Under the pieces are notes generated by a model. It was given only the letters and a program-made list of their open reading frames with translations. It had not been told where the DNA came from and ran no database searches. Of a DNA stretch of 64,000 nucleotides, positions 1-13,170 are shown piece by piece. The position numbers and the translations under genes were made by a program. This DNA is from Blastomussa wellsi (taxonomy: Eukaryota; Cnidaria; Anthozoa; Scleractinia; Plerogyridae), in contig OX393562.1 of the NCBI GenBank assembly GCA_947652115.1, forward strand, positions 27,401,911 through 27,465,910. The letters run 5' to 3'. How positions within the stretch are numbered: position 1 is the stretch's first letter; every line of letters starts with the position of its first letter.

Positions 1-114
1 TAATTCAGTTGCATTTGAATATTATCCTATATATTCAGGTATGATACATATCTCAGGGATCGAATGGCAGAATAAGCATCATTTAAAAAAGAAAAAAGCA
101 GACGGCACTTGCCT

Positions 115-291
115 CAATTGGCCATTTCCGAGTTCTCTTTTGCCTCTGCTTCAAAACGAGTCTAAGTGCGAAACCATTCATTTGAAAATGTTTTTTACAT
201 GAATCTTCACTTTCATGCACAACAAGTTCATTTTCGCACTTAGACTCGTGTTGAAACAGAGGGAAAAGGGAATTCGGAAATAGCCCAATTT
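115..291. mobile_element. Inverted-repeat MITE family B, copy 1
   Basis: Arms 115-171 and 233-291 (tttgcctctgcttcaaaacg... and its complement) with some mismatches. A related copy lies at 28115-28277. Confidence 0.75.
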
Positions 292-519
292 CCATATTTT
301 AAAATTCAGCCTAATTATAAAACAATATACAGTACATCACTACGAGGCCGTGGGAAATAAACCCCACAAACTCTAACCTGCGTGCAGCCGTCTATTTTTC
401 CTAAAGCGATAGGAAAAATAGACGGCTGCACGCGGGCTACACAAACCCTCGAGTTTAATCCACAGTGCCTTGTGCTGAGGTCTTTTGCTTTAGGCTGAAT
501 TTTAAAATATCGAAATTGG
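285..519. mobile_element. TIR element with nested 22-bp perfect hairpin
   Basis: Termini 285-314 and 490-519 are inverted copies (29 of 30 match). Inside, 381-402 and 411-432 form a perfect 22-bp hairpin (cgtgcagccgtctatttttcct). Its left end overlaps the right arm of the preceding MITE. Confidence 0.75.
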
Positions 520-1558
520 TCTATTGCCTAGGCTATTGACGAGTCCGAAGGTTGCAACACAACGGCGAACTCCATTCTTTGGCAAATTGAGGACCTGCTC
601 TCAGTTTTAATCATCGGCTTATTCTCGATACAAAAGGATTGATTTACTGGGCATTGCATGTTTCGCCCAGTACAGATAAAAATTTAGCAGCGCTTCACTG
701 AGCATGTCGGCTGTGAAAAAAAAGTAATCAGTTCCACTCAATGATACAAGCGTGCGCAGCCTGATTAGCAACTGAAGTCTGATTAGCAACAAACTAATCT
801 TAGTCAAGTCTTAACTTGCCTGGAGGAAAAAATATTATTAGTCGAAATTTTACACGCAGGGACTCCAAACTAAGTGAAGTCGTGCTTTGATTGCGTAGTG
901 TTTCAGATCAGATGGCACAGTTTTTCACGGCTGCTTCGGTCGAAATTGAACGAAAAGGTCTGCTTCTATGTCCATGAAACTGGTTAATGAAAGCTGCTTG
1001 AGTTTGAAATCTTAAGGTATCATTAAAAATCGCTCTAAACAATACAAGGGGATTATATCTGAAGACGGACAAGGCACCAAACACAAATTTCCTCCTGAGT
1101 AAAGAAAACTGTATACAAATATTAGACAGAAATAGAAAACTTACCTCAGTTACCGCGAAGGCCGTGTAACTTGATTTATTAGTCAATATCTAACACAAAT
1201 CGCTTCAAATTCATATTAATACTTTACGTAGTCTTCTTTTTATTGAATTTTATTCCAGCTGCCGAGGAACATAACTGACCGATCGTTAATAATTACACCT
1301 GAGAAGACATATTAAACGCGCGCGGCAGGTCTTGAAAGCTCATTGGTTAAAAACGGGTTTTAATTACAAATTGAAAGGTTTCACAAATGAGACCGTAAAA
1401 AAGAAGAAAAACTTCTTTTTCCAGACCATTGCCCTTAAGGCAATTACTTTAGACAAAAGGGCATAAAAGAACTAAGTTTACTTTTGGTCAAACAGCTTTT
1501 AGAAAACTCCGATTTTCGTTGTCAGCGTTGTTGCTAGGTTACAAATTTATAAGTAAGT

Positions 1559-1844
1559 CATTCTTGCCCCCAGAGCCGCTTGTCCCTCTTAGCCGGCTGG
1601 GCCTGTGCACGAGGAACAAGTGGCTCTGGGGACACACGATTTGATTCGCTGAAATCAAACAAAAGAAGTCCAATCACATCAGCCGTTTTAAACGCGCTGA
1701 CGATAAAGGATTTTAAAACGGCTGATGTGACTGCACTCTCTTTGTTTGATTTCAGCGAATCAAATCGTGTGTCCCGAGAGCCACTTGTTCTCGTGCACAG
1801 GTCCAGCCGATTAAGAGGGACAAGCGGCTCTGGGGACGAGAATG
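1559..1844. mobile_element. Foldback MITE family A, copy 1, with 9-bp target duplication
   Basis: A 286-bp element whose halves are inverted repeats, with ends CATTCT...AGAATG. It is flanked by an exact 9-bp duplication TAAGTAAGT (1550-1558, 1845-1853). A second copy is at 22869-23153. Confidence 0.88.
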
Positions 1845-3615
1845 TAAGTAAGTCTGCATCGAGCCTGGTCGGAGCTTATCCCAGTTTCCGTAGCATGAAG
1901 CGATTAGGAGTATTTCTAACCTCACCCTCGCCCCCGGATGGGATGCTAGTCCACCGCAGATTTACAAGTACTTGCTTATTGAACGCTGTGTAAAATAACA
2001 GTTATTACGGTGAAAAATTAGTCCATCGCCTGCTTCGCAGAGAAAACGTCTTGTCTTATCTTTTTTGTCAACTTTTCCACCAGTCCACCGAACACAGCAG
2101 TACAATTAAGAGCTGAAGCGGCCGAAAAAATCTGAGGATGAAGAGGCAGGAAGAGGCGACGAAAGGTTTTTCCTCGCTTCGCTCCGGCCAGTGTGTACTC
2201 GTACTCGCATTTCCGTGTCCCACTTTCTGGACACATCTGAATTATTTTTAATTAATACAATAAAAAAATTGTGGAGGCGGTGTCCTATTATGATATCACG
2301 CACTAACACAGTCGTTTCTTATGAGAAAATTCAGGATTTTTTCACAATGTCGGTTCTCAAACGAGGCGACTGGGTACGAACGAAATATAAAGACCATGCA
2401 ATCCTTTCAGACCTCCGTTTAACTGCAATTGTTATGCACGGAACCTTCGCATTTCATCTCTGAAACTCTAACATAATAATATAAGCCTATCTTGTAAAAT
2501 AAGCAATTCTGCTTTACGATCCGCAAAAGATTTAATAAATCAACATTTCATTCTTAAACAAACAGTAGCTACCACCAAGATAGCAAACCAAAATCTTTCA
2601 CGCGACTTTCTCGCACTTTAAACTGTCTCCTATCGATTTGCCGTGGGACATTAGTTTTATAAACTTAACCTGCCTTGTATTCATGTGTTATATTTCGCTT
2701 AACTATCAACAGCAACACCCGTCTTTTTCAGAAAGGGTACGCGCGCTCCAAAACTATGACGTCATGCTTTGGCCGAACTTCTGTTGAAGATCAAAGATGG
2801 CGATTTTTGAGCCGACATGACTGAATTGCATAGTCATGGGCGCGTTGAAGGGATCGTAAAAGGTGAGTTGAACTTTTTTTGAGATTAAACAATTTTCCAT
2901 TCTTACAAGCGTAAAATACCCTCGCTGCGAGGGTCAAACCAGTAAAAAATCGTAATTACCACCGCGGGTTAACGGTCGTGATATTGATTCAAATATTTCT
3001 CCAGTTAGTTCAGATTTATCGCCCTGCCAATCGGGTTTTTGGAGGAGTATTTGAAATAAAATAATGGCCATTAGTTGTCTTCGATTCCTATTCAATTCGA
3101 TGTCTTAATAACTTAAAATTACCCGACAAAATTCAATGCACTTTCCTGTGGTCATATTGTTTTATTCGTATTTAACCTGTGGTTTTATATATGTTTACTT
3201 GCCGTTTGCACACAAAAGTTGCCATATTTTATCTCCAGAAACGGGCAATTTTTCTGATGTTGGTGGGCTTTAACCTTTGAAATGATTGTGCAGCATATAA
3301 TCTTTATTCCATCAACTCTCCCTTATCTCGCTTTTGCTTCAAACCATGATTTACCTCTCATGAAAATACACTCGCATTTCCAAAAATGTAAACCTTCGAT
3401 CTCGTAAGAGGTGGAAGTTCACTTCTTTTAACATACGTATCCGTCATTGAAAGAACGCTTTGATTATACCAAGCGTCCACAAATCTTTAACAAAGATTTC
3501 CGCAACTGCCCAAAATTCAGAATGAACTGAACTGCACGAAGAGCAAAAACCCCTAAAAGAATATTTTTCTCGCTTTTCTTTAAGGAGAGAGACATTAAAA
3601 AGGTACTGTCCAGCC

Positions 3616-6600
3616 ATGCACGTGAGATGTGTGTTCCTCTTGCTGTTAGTGGGCGTCATCATCACCTGGGCTGGACTGACAAGTAAGTTAACTGTTACAT
3701 TAGTGTTATATTAGTGGCCTTCATCTGACATTAGGAGGCGTGGCGGACTAATGATTAGCACATTGGACTCCGGATTGGACGGTCCTGGTTCGAGCCGCTG
3801 CGTTGTGTTCTTGGGCAAGACACTTTATTCTCACAGTGCCTCTCTCCACCCAGGTGTATAAATGGGTACCGGCAAAATAATACTGGGGGTAGCCCAGCGA
3901 TCGACAAGCATTCTATTCTGACGTAATCAAAATTTCAAAATCTAAACTGTTAATCGAACAAAGCCATTCTTTCCACATATTCTAGACATAATGAACATGA
4001 GCGTCTATGCACATTTCGGTATCGATTCAGTGCTTTGTTCATAAGATAAAGGTTATAAAGCATTTGGAAGTTTGTGATGTCCAGGATTAGCCTGTTTCTG
4101 ACCTGTCACTAAAACGGAGTGAAAAGCAATACAGAGCTATGATTTAAGCAAAACATTTATTTCTGCTTGTTCTATCAAACCGTACGGCTCCTGCTAACAC
4201 GTGATGGTATAAATCTACTAGAAGTTCAAAACTTAACAATTAGATTATCCAAATCTTCTTCATAAACACTGAAAACACTACGCAAACGCGGAGAAACGGC
4301 CGCCATTTTGTTGACAACCGCTACTCCAGCACTTTCTACAACTGAATAGATAGTGAGCAGCGTAGCCAATCAGAGAACAACATTAGCGATAGAAAGCTAC
4401 TTGATTTTTACTATAATCTGATAGTTTTTCGTTCGAAAACAATTTGTAACACTAGTAAAAATAGGTAGGGGATATAGTACTGCTTTCAAGATTAAAGATT
4501 CAAGCAAAGCTATGTTTTCACCTTGTTCACCTTTCAATGTACTTATTGATTGTTTTAGAGGATTTTAATCAAGTATTCTACCTTGGTTTTGACCGTTACA
4601 ATGGAGATCGTCTTTACGATGATTCAATGCACAATAACAATGCGACGCTGAAGTCTGCTATTTTAGATAAAGTACCTGGTAGCTGTGGCAAGTGTGCTAA
4701 AGTGTGTTGTGGTGGAACTATTCCTATAGATGGAGCTAAGTTCGTTGGTGAGTTCTACTTACGACGGTTTGATTGTTAAACTGACCGAACGACCTGCTGC
4801 TGACTGACTGACTAGCTAACTAACTGGCTGAATGATCGACTAACCGACCGACCTACCGAGACTGGCTGACCAACTGACCGACTGACTGACTGACTGACTG
4901 GCCCGCTGACTAACTGGCTGAATAACTGACTGACTGAGTGATTAACTGACTTTCCGACGGACGGGCGGACGAACGGATTAGCCGACTGACTGACTGGTTA
5001 ATAGAGGAACGGAGGGACGAACGGTAGCCTTTAGAATGGACGAACTGTCTGCCTGTCTGTCTCCTTTTTATTTGTCTGTCGACTGTCTGCATGACTGGCT
5101 GTTGGATGGCTTTAGCCCGCCACAATTAGAACAGTTATAACCTTGATTTTCTCACGGATTGTCTGTTGTTCTCAAATGCAGGAATTCCTTATATTGAAGT
5201 TATGATTGCCATGATGGTACAGCTGAAGGATGCATCCGGGACAATAGTCCTTTTCGAGACTATCGGCGGACGGCCAAAGTCTAATCACGAGGATCGTGAG
5301 TAACTATCCTACAAATGATTTGCAATTAACTGACAAGCTATGATACTGATATGAAAGACAATACCTGGCTTATTTCTTGTTATTTCAGCCCAGTATCTAC
5401 TGCAAGTAGAAAACGCTAGAATACGCTGGTTTCACCGGAATGAAAACGGTTCCACTGTGTTTAGTATCATAACAGACGGTCCTGTCCTCTCCAATGGCAA
5501 ATGGTACCACCTGGCTGCAATGTATGACGGTCTGCGAGGCAGCGCAAGGATTTACATCGATGGAAAACTGATAAAGCAGGAGACCGCTGACCCTGGTGTA
5601 TTTCTGTCGCGAGACTGGTCTAAATATGCAGGTACGGAGAAAGAATACGGTCAATTTGCTCTAAGACGGACATGCGCTATCTATCTTATAAGAGACTTAT
5701 AGAAAGTTAAGAAACTTTTTCTAAACTTTTTCTAAACTAAACTTTAAACTTTTTCATTTGTTTGCACTACAGGTATAGGTGAATTTGGCGGACAGGGTCG
5801 GTTGGAAGGTTATATAGACGAGCTGTACATCTACAATAGGACTCTTCGTGAACCAGAACTTCAGGCACTTATTCAAAGGTGCCAGGGACCGAGGAGCACC
5901 ATGGTCCTGCATTTGAGTTTTGACAAGAAAAGCGGCACCAAATTTCTGGATGATTCGGGACTTACGAACCACGCCGAAATTGGTGGACCGCCTTTGCAAC
6001 CAGGCCAGCCGACCCCAGCCCCTCCCCCTCGTAAGTATGGTTCTCACATGTCATGGCAGTCATGGTAGCCTACTCCACAGAACTGAAAAAGATGGCGGCT
6101 GTACGTTTTAATCAAATACCTTGCAAACCTAACACAGTCCACAGGACATATAGAGAATGCTATGATTTAGCGAAATTCTTTCCCGTAACGACAGTGTTCT
6201 TTCCGAGTTTTAAGGTTTAACTCGAGAACTTTCTCTTTTATCCGTTATTATAAGTCGCCATTTAATTTTTTTCCGTATTATAAATTAGAGGAGGGAGACT
6301 ATATAACCGCACAAATTTCGATTAGTGACTCTTTCAGGCTGCGGGCGACTTTAATTCTGAAGGAATGTTGCATTGCCAGGGTATATGAAGCCTTCTTTGA
6401 AGAGCCAAAGCGATAGCTAAAGGAAAAACATTTGCGCAAGTAATTAAATACCAGTTTGTGTAAATACGCGACAGTGGCAATCCACCTTAAGCCTTTGCTA
6501 TCAAAGCTACGAGCGCAATTTTTACCGCTTGACATAATCAAATGCTATCGAGGTTCAGGGCGGATTTAGATAAGTTTTCATTTATGTGAAGTTAACGTAA

Positions 6601-9600
6601 ACCGAAAAGGTGACTACGATTCAGTGTTTGCCTAGAAATGCATTTGAGGAGGGACTTTTCAAAAAAAGTGTACTGTGATCTGTGCGCCTTTTAACAATTT
6701 TTTTACTACTAGGATCTACGTGTGCACTTTGCCAGTAGCGTCTAAATTTTTTTTAATTGTTCATTTGAAATCCGTCACAATTGTCGTCATGCTTAAACGT
6801 CTTTGTTGCTTTTTGGTATCACCTCTTGGGTCTTTTTCTTCCTTAGTAAAATTTTAAGGAAATTTGGTTCATCGCAAAAATGACTCAGGATATCGTAACG
6901 TAGCTCCGTTAAAATCCTTTTACTTTTCAGCCGCCAAAGGAACCTGTGGAAATGGTGTACAGTTGAGCGCGGGACAAGCTGACATCAAACTTGACGGTAA
7001 AACATTCCGAAATAAACCAATTGACGGTGTTACACTGGCGCTGTGGTTTAACGCCACGTCAGTAAAGGGAAAGCATTACTTGTTTGACACGATTGGTGGA
7101 CATTCAGCGCATAAACACGACCAGTATCTGCTGACCATGATTAACGGAGTCATCAGTTGGAGTCACAATGACCAAAATGACAAGCAACTGTTTAAAGTAA
7201 CAACGGATCCTATAGTTACTGAGAGTAAGTGCTGAGATGTTGCGTTTTTGTTGTCGTTGTGTTGCTGCTGCTGCTGCTGTTGTTGTTGTTTTAATCGTAT
7301 GTTTATAATGGACATACATTTAAGTTCGCGATAGCTAGGTTCCAGCAGCCAGCACGCCGGCAGGAATAGAGGAAACAAACACACGATGGCTAAAAGTTTC
7401 CAACTGGCTGGAGGCAGGCTACTTTACAAGGAGCATTAGCGTAATAGAAAAGTTGAATGGGTCATTTTCAACTAACGGTCACACGGCTGGGACAGACGCT
7501 ACGCGCTGGGACATTCCAAACAACGAACAGTCAAAGATGTTTCTTTGTTTTGAATGCCCAGCACGTAGCTTGCGTCACAGTATGGCGGATATTGCCGGTG
7601 CAATGTGACCGAAAGCTGTAAAGGATCCATTCGCGACGACCGCACATAAACTGATCCAGCTTCTGACAGGGTCGAGGGCTTGAAACGGGACCTCCTGATT
7701 TCAACCTGGCTCCTTTTCGCAGTGTCGTTGCCTTCAAGTAAAACTCTGGTAATACTGTATCTCTAAAAACTCTTCAGATCTCTTTCAAAAGGGTTTCGTT
7801 TACAATGTTGATTATTGTACATCACAGAGCAATGGGTGCACGTAGCAGTGACGTATGGTGAGAAAAGTGGTCAGGCTAAAGTTTTTATCAACGGCAACCT
7901 AAACAAGCAGGGGCCTGGGTTGGGCCGACTGTCGGAAGACTGGGACAGTTACGCGGCATTTGGTAAACATGAAGGAGGTGTCGCGGATGTCGACACACTG
8001 GATGAAGTGTACATGTATAACAGGGAGCTGTCTCCATTTGAAGTGAAAACTCTTTATGGAAACTGTAATTTTGGCTCAGCTCAAACACGTAAGTAGCTTA
8101 ATGTCATAAAGTGACAAAAGCGAACAGCTAGAAGCCAATCATATTTTGTCACGTAGTCCTGATTGATGCTAACCTGCTATCATGCCCTCCCTCCCTCCCT
8201 ACTTAAAAGACGCCTGATCGCAGGTTAGACTGATGCACCTTCACTAGACCTGCTCTCGGTTTACCATCAGTTACTCACGGAATTGCCGTAAATTTTTATT
8301 CAGTAGCCTGCATAACCCTACGATCATTTTTGTCATAAAAAACTTTATTTGAATGTTAAAATAGGGTGCAAGAGAGAATAACTTAATCCTTATATAAAGC
8401 TAACCCCCTACCTATAAGTGAAATATATAAATGTGTACATAAAAAAACACAACTAAATAAATAAGAAACAAGACTAAACAATTATAAATTTATCTTAGTT
8501 GAAAACTTATAAAAACTGCTCTTCCCATAATTGGACGTCTTTTCTTGCTGGAGACTATTTCTATAGCTATCTTCAAAAAGAAATGGCCAGGAGGTTGAAT
8601 GCAATGCTCGTGAATATCAAAATACAATTTTTTTAACTTGGTTGTGTGTTTTACCTTTACGGTGTTCGTAGGCCGGTTCTCACGCGATGATCGACAGAGA
8701 CAAGCGGAAGCCTGCAGCCGAGCAGCCGCTGTAGTAATGGGAGTCCGCGGTAGTAATGTGGTTCCAGTATCGATGTTCATTGACCTGACCGTACACCATG
8801 CGAGGTGGCCCTGTGTTAGCCAAGGACAAAGGAACGAAAGGTTTTTGATTTTTTTTTCTCTCTGTTTTTCAGCGAGTACCGGCCAAGTGATTTACTTCGG
8901 ATTTGATCGCGTGTCAGGCAATAATGTGTATGATGACTCCGGCAGCGCTAACAACGGTGATTTGACCAGCCTCGCTACCGTGACAAAGATCAGTGGGAAT
9001 TGTGGGAACGGACTTAAGCTGCATGGAGGTAAGTTATAGTAAGTCAATGTTGCTTCAGCTCGTACAGCTAAGTTATATATTTAACAAGGACGTAGGCCAA
9101 ATTGGCTAAACTCAGACGATATTCCGCAACATTGAGCAAGATAATTGTTTTTTATTCTACAAATTGTCAATGAAGCACATTTTGCGGCTACAAACGTTAC
9201 CGCTATGTGGCGCTTTGCGAGACTTCGGCGACTTATCGTTGCTTAATGTATATCGCAGAATATCTGTCAAGTATGACCATATATGGTCAACGTGACATTT
9301 TTTGAATAATTGTGTCTGATATAGTGATAGCAGCGTCGTGTGACTTACAACAAGTTGGTTTGGTTTATTTGTAGCTTGTCCGTAAGTGGACAGTGGCAAA
9401 CGTCTCAAACTTTAAAGGACAAAGGAACATTTTATCATTGCTTCACGAAAAACGCCTCCTACAAAATTTTTGATATTAAAATTATTTTTTCAGGTAATAT
9501 TCTTATTAATGGACAGCGGATAGTGAGAAAACCGCTTTTCAGTGTGACGGTGGCGCTGTGGCTCAATCTAGATACCAACCGTGGCCAGCAGTCTATCTTC

Positions 9601-11555
9601 AGCACTTGTAACCCAGATAACCCATGGAACAGCCACGTACAATATTCACTTATGATCACCGACGGACGAGTCAAATGGTTTCACCGAAACGAAAAGTCAC
9701 AGGTAAATTACGCGCCCTAATATTTGGTTTAATCTTGTTCCCAGAGGGTCACGGGCTCTTCTTGTCTGAACAAAATAGGTCTGCAATGCATACATGCATG
9801 TATAAGATCTTTTAAGAACTTTCTATTGTCATATGGCTGACAATAGCTGTCTATATTACTTTTTCCTAATCAAAGCACTCATGGCTTGCCGTTATGTTTT
9901 CCTTCAGACTGTGTTTAGCGCCGAGACAGCCACACCAGTGGTGCCCGCGGGCACATGGACTCACATCAGCTGCACTTACACAGCAACTGGCGGGAAATCT
10001 GAGATCTATGTCAACGGAGTGTTGAAAAAACAAGAATTAACTGGCTCTGGAATTCTTTCACAGGTATAAAAGCTTACGCAACGGTAAATTTTCTATAGTT
10101 ATATTATGTAGCCCACGTGTTGAATGGAGAATGGGTATAATGTCGACTGACAAGCAAAATGGTAACTAAACATCATGATATTTAGGAAAACACTTTTAAC
10201 TCGTCTTTCCATTTTCCGCAAATTTCGATCAATATTTCGAATCCTAATTCACTTTTTCCTAGTTGATCTTCACTCTTGCTTGTCAAAGTGTTTCAATCAA
10301 CAACTTTCTAAGTGTCTTATCCTGTTTTCTCTAGGATTGGGCTGGTAAAATCAGCATTGGCAAAGCGTACGACAGGGGAAGTGATGGCAAATGGATTGAA
10401 CAAGACAATCTCTATGGCATCATCGATGAGTTCTACTTATTTGAACGTGACTTGAAACAAAATGAAATAACACTTCTTGCACAGACGTGCAATTACCACA
10501 GAATAGTGTTGTACTATGGCTTTGATCTTTTCACTGGTAAAACAGTGTATGACCAGTCTGGACTCGCTAACAATGGTCTGGCTGTAAATGGCACTACCCC
10601 ATCCGTTAATGGAACGTGTGGAAAGGCTGTAAATATGACCATGGGACAGCTGAAAATACCAGGCATTACGTTCAGGGAAAAACCCCAGAAGGCCATTACG
10701 ATATCGGTCTGGATCTGTCTGCAAACAAACAGGTTTGAGATGAATGATTTCCAATTGTTACATTATTGATACTGCCTCCTTCTCTAAGTGTGCAACTGGC
10801 ACATGATCAGGAATGGCGGAGCGTTTTTTTTATATATTCTATGGTTGTCTTTCCAATTATAGATGTTTTATTTTTTATTTAAATTACCCCCCCCCCCCCC
10901 CCCACACCCCACCGGCTCCGCCGTCCCTGATAATTATTTGGAATCTGAAACAGGGGATCCAAGGGGAAGAAAAGTAGTGCGCAAACACCCCAGTGACCAA
11001 ACAAACCGACGAAACTGCTCATTTTGCAGTTATTAATTCAAATGAGCTGTCGCGATATATTTAGTAACTCTTTTGTGCATGATATATTATTGTAAAAAAA
11101 ACCATCAATTGAAAGTGGTTTGCATCTCATTTGACTTCAGGGGACGACATGAATTATTTGACACAATCGGAAGCCAGTCTGACCACAAACATGACCAGTA
11201 CGACTTTGCTGTGCAGGATGGGAAGGTCATTTGGTATCACCACCAGGAAAACGATAAAGAAGTCTTCAACGTCGTCACCCTTCCCGTCATCCCCGCACAC
11301 AACTGGACCCACGTGTTAGTGATGTATGACTCGGCGGCCATGTTGGCGAAAGTTTACGTGAACGGGATACTGGTGAAACAAAAGTCTGCGAGCGGAGATC
11401 TTTCGCAAGACTGGGGTCATTTCGCCGGCATCGGAAGACATTTTTATGAAGGCACTTATCTATCTGGACTTATTGATGAATTTATTATTTTTAATTACGC
11501 TGTTAGTGATGCAGAAATTAAGTTTCTTGCACAAGGACGGTGCGCCAAAAAATAA
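3616..11555 (+). CDS. Secreted protein with four LamG-like (concanavalin A-fold) domains
   Basis: Twelve coding exons: 3616-3682, 4559-4747, 5182-5295, 5389-5631, 5773-6030, 6931-7224, 7828-8088, 8873-9028, 9494-9702, 9908-10063, 10335-10732, 11141-11555. Lengths sum to 2760 nt (919 aa), every join keeps frame, and the first eight introns are all phase 1. Exon 1 encodes a signal peptide (MHVRCVFLLLLVGVIITWAG), so the product should be secreted. Four tandem domains follow. Each opens with a FGFDR/Y-type strand and a 'DDSG..NNG' turn, continues with 'VTLALW', a 'FDTIGG..HKHDQY' segment and 'W.HVAV.Y....A.VYVNG', and closes with 'LDEVYMYNRELS..E...L...C'. This matches laminin-G-like domains of the Laminin_G_3 type, known for carbohydrate or matrix binding. 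The ligand and role cannot be read from sequence. Domain 2 has a proline-rich insert at the end of exon 5. There is no transmembrane segment, and the stop follows the fourth domain directly. Confidence 0.87.
3735..3906 (+). mobile_element. tRNA-derived SINE, copy 1
   Basis: tRNA-like head with A-box (ggcggactaatgattagc) and B-box (ggttcgagcc), then a body with ttgggcaagacactt and ctctctccacccaggtgtat and a gggggtagccc end. It lies in intron 1 of the LamG gene. The head lacks a proper acceptor stem, so it is not a tRNA gene. Confidence 0.7.
4786..5100. repeat. Degenerate CTGA/CGAC tetranucleotide tract
   Basis: About 300 bp of imperfect ctga, ctaa, cgac and ctgt units fills most of intron 2 of the LamG gene. 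Confidence 0.85.
10887..10903. repeat. Poly-C run
   Basis: 17 C in a row in the last intron of the LamG gene. Confidence 0.95.
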
Positions 11556-13170
11556 ATAGACAGCCTCGTGTCATCTCTATTTTTTATGAAAAACGTCTGC
11601 TTATAAGATAGATGCCAAAGTAAGGGAACTATTTTAAGCCTTTTATATTCCCATTTAAGCTTGAAATATCTCTCGTTAAGCATTTAATGGTAAATAAAAT
11701 AGTTCTTTGGTAGAAATGATAGTACATCTGAAGGGTGAAAATAATACAACAGGACCCAAAATAGATTTTATAAGTTGAATTTTACATTAAGAATGTCCAT
11801 ATTCAAGCGAGTTTTCAGATGCACTGCTGGAAAGACTTTCCATTTAGTCGGAAAAAAGAATACGTCGGTGTCTATTTGCGCATTGTTGTTTATAGAACCT
11901 GCAATAGCCTGGCCTAGTCGAACATGGAAAGACTAATTTAAACAAACTACTTTTTTGGTAAGCTAAATAAAATTAAAGAAACCACTGGGCAAAACTGCCG
12001 CTTCTGCACATGCCACTCTAACAGTTTCAAAATCAATCGTGTTACACCATGTTTTACTGAAAGGAAAAAAAATTACCCGACTTTTCACTAACTTTACCAA
12101 AAATCTAACATTTTCCTTGAGGTTTTACAAATTCCCTGACATTTCCCTGACCTAGAAAAACTATTGTTTTTACCTGACTATTCCCTGACCGTGGCAACCC
12201 TGTGGGAGAACATTGGCCCTCGGTCTTTTCTGTATGGGCTTCGATGCGCTTTGTCCTTGCTGTCAAGACCTCGGCCAATATGCAAGATGAAAGTACTATT
12301 GAAACAAGAGGACTGGCACTTTACTCCGTTGGGTTGTTTACATCAATTTTTGGTCGGCGTGTTACTTGCGACAAAGATTGTTACTTTACAATTAAACTTA
12401 TACTCAAGAAGGAGGACAACATGATGTGGAAAACAAAGCTACATGGATCAATGTTTTATTGCAAAGCATGAAGTCACGTTTAACTTTACTATTTTTCAAG
12501 CAAAAGCTAATGGAACAAATAAATATGAATACATCTTAAAACCACCTGCTGAAGCTGTCAAAGCCACAGGCGTGTCTGTACATGTCTTATCCAGTTTAAG
12601 CGGGTGCTAGACACCAAAACCATGGAAAAGACAAAGGCGAGAAAATGGCGCCCGTCCACTTCTCGCTACTGACTCACTCGTTTTCTGCCTGTATTTACAC
12701 GTGTTAATGCAGTTTATATCATGACACAATGAGTTCTCTGCTCTAAGCAATAAAATATGAAATTGCTCTAAATTGAGTGCCCAAGGAAATACTTCTTGAA
12801 AATGATGGTTTCACTAAATTCCTATCGCTTGATATAAATAGGTTAACAGTTTACTACTTCTCAAAGGCATCAATGATCGTGCCAATGTCAAGAGCGTGTT
12901 CGTGTGATACGATACTCTAGCTATAAAACATGTGTCAATGATGGAAAATGAAAACAAAAATATTTCCTCTGGCAAATAAAAAAGAAAACGTTTTCCTTCC
13001 ACACGAGTGAGCGAGCGCGTCCAAGGGAACTAATACAAGTGTACTGAGGTGTTAATAGGCGACATGGGTTGTTTATGCAATCATTTCACAGTTTTTAAGT
13101 CCACTAATAATTTACAAGCCTACATGGTAGCTCAGAAGTTTCTAGATGGTGTACAAATGGGCACTTCGTG
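11556..13170. other. Tail-to-tail intergenic region between the LamG gene and AEBP2
   Basis: Contains both 3' UTRs. AATAAA occurs soon after the LamG stop (11694) and elsewhere. Open frames at 12164-12471 lack family features and splice logic. Nothing else seen. Confidence 0.6.

Larger units (their letters stand above)
1..3615. other. Noncoding, repeat-rich upstream region
   Basis: No supported gene. It holds the MITEs at 115-519 and 1559-1844; the rest shows no structure I recognise. The start codon of the LamG gene follows, so the 5' UTR and promoter should be near 3,300-3,600. No clear TATA box was identified. Confidence 0.7.

Noticed and set aside
3737..3800. Possible tRNA gene
   Set aside because: A- and B-box-like pieces are present but no closed acceptor stem, and a SINE body follows directly.
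12164..12471. Two overlapping open frames between the LamG gene and AEBP2
   Set aside because: No recognisable domain and no acceptor/donor logic; likely 3' UTR or repeat.
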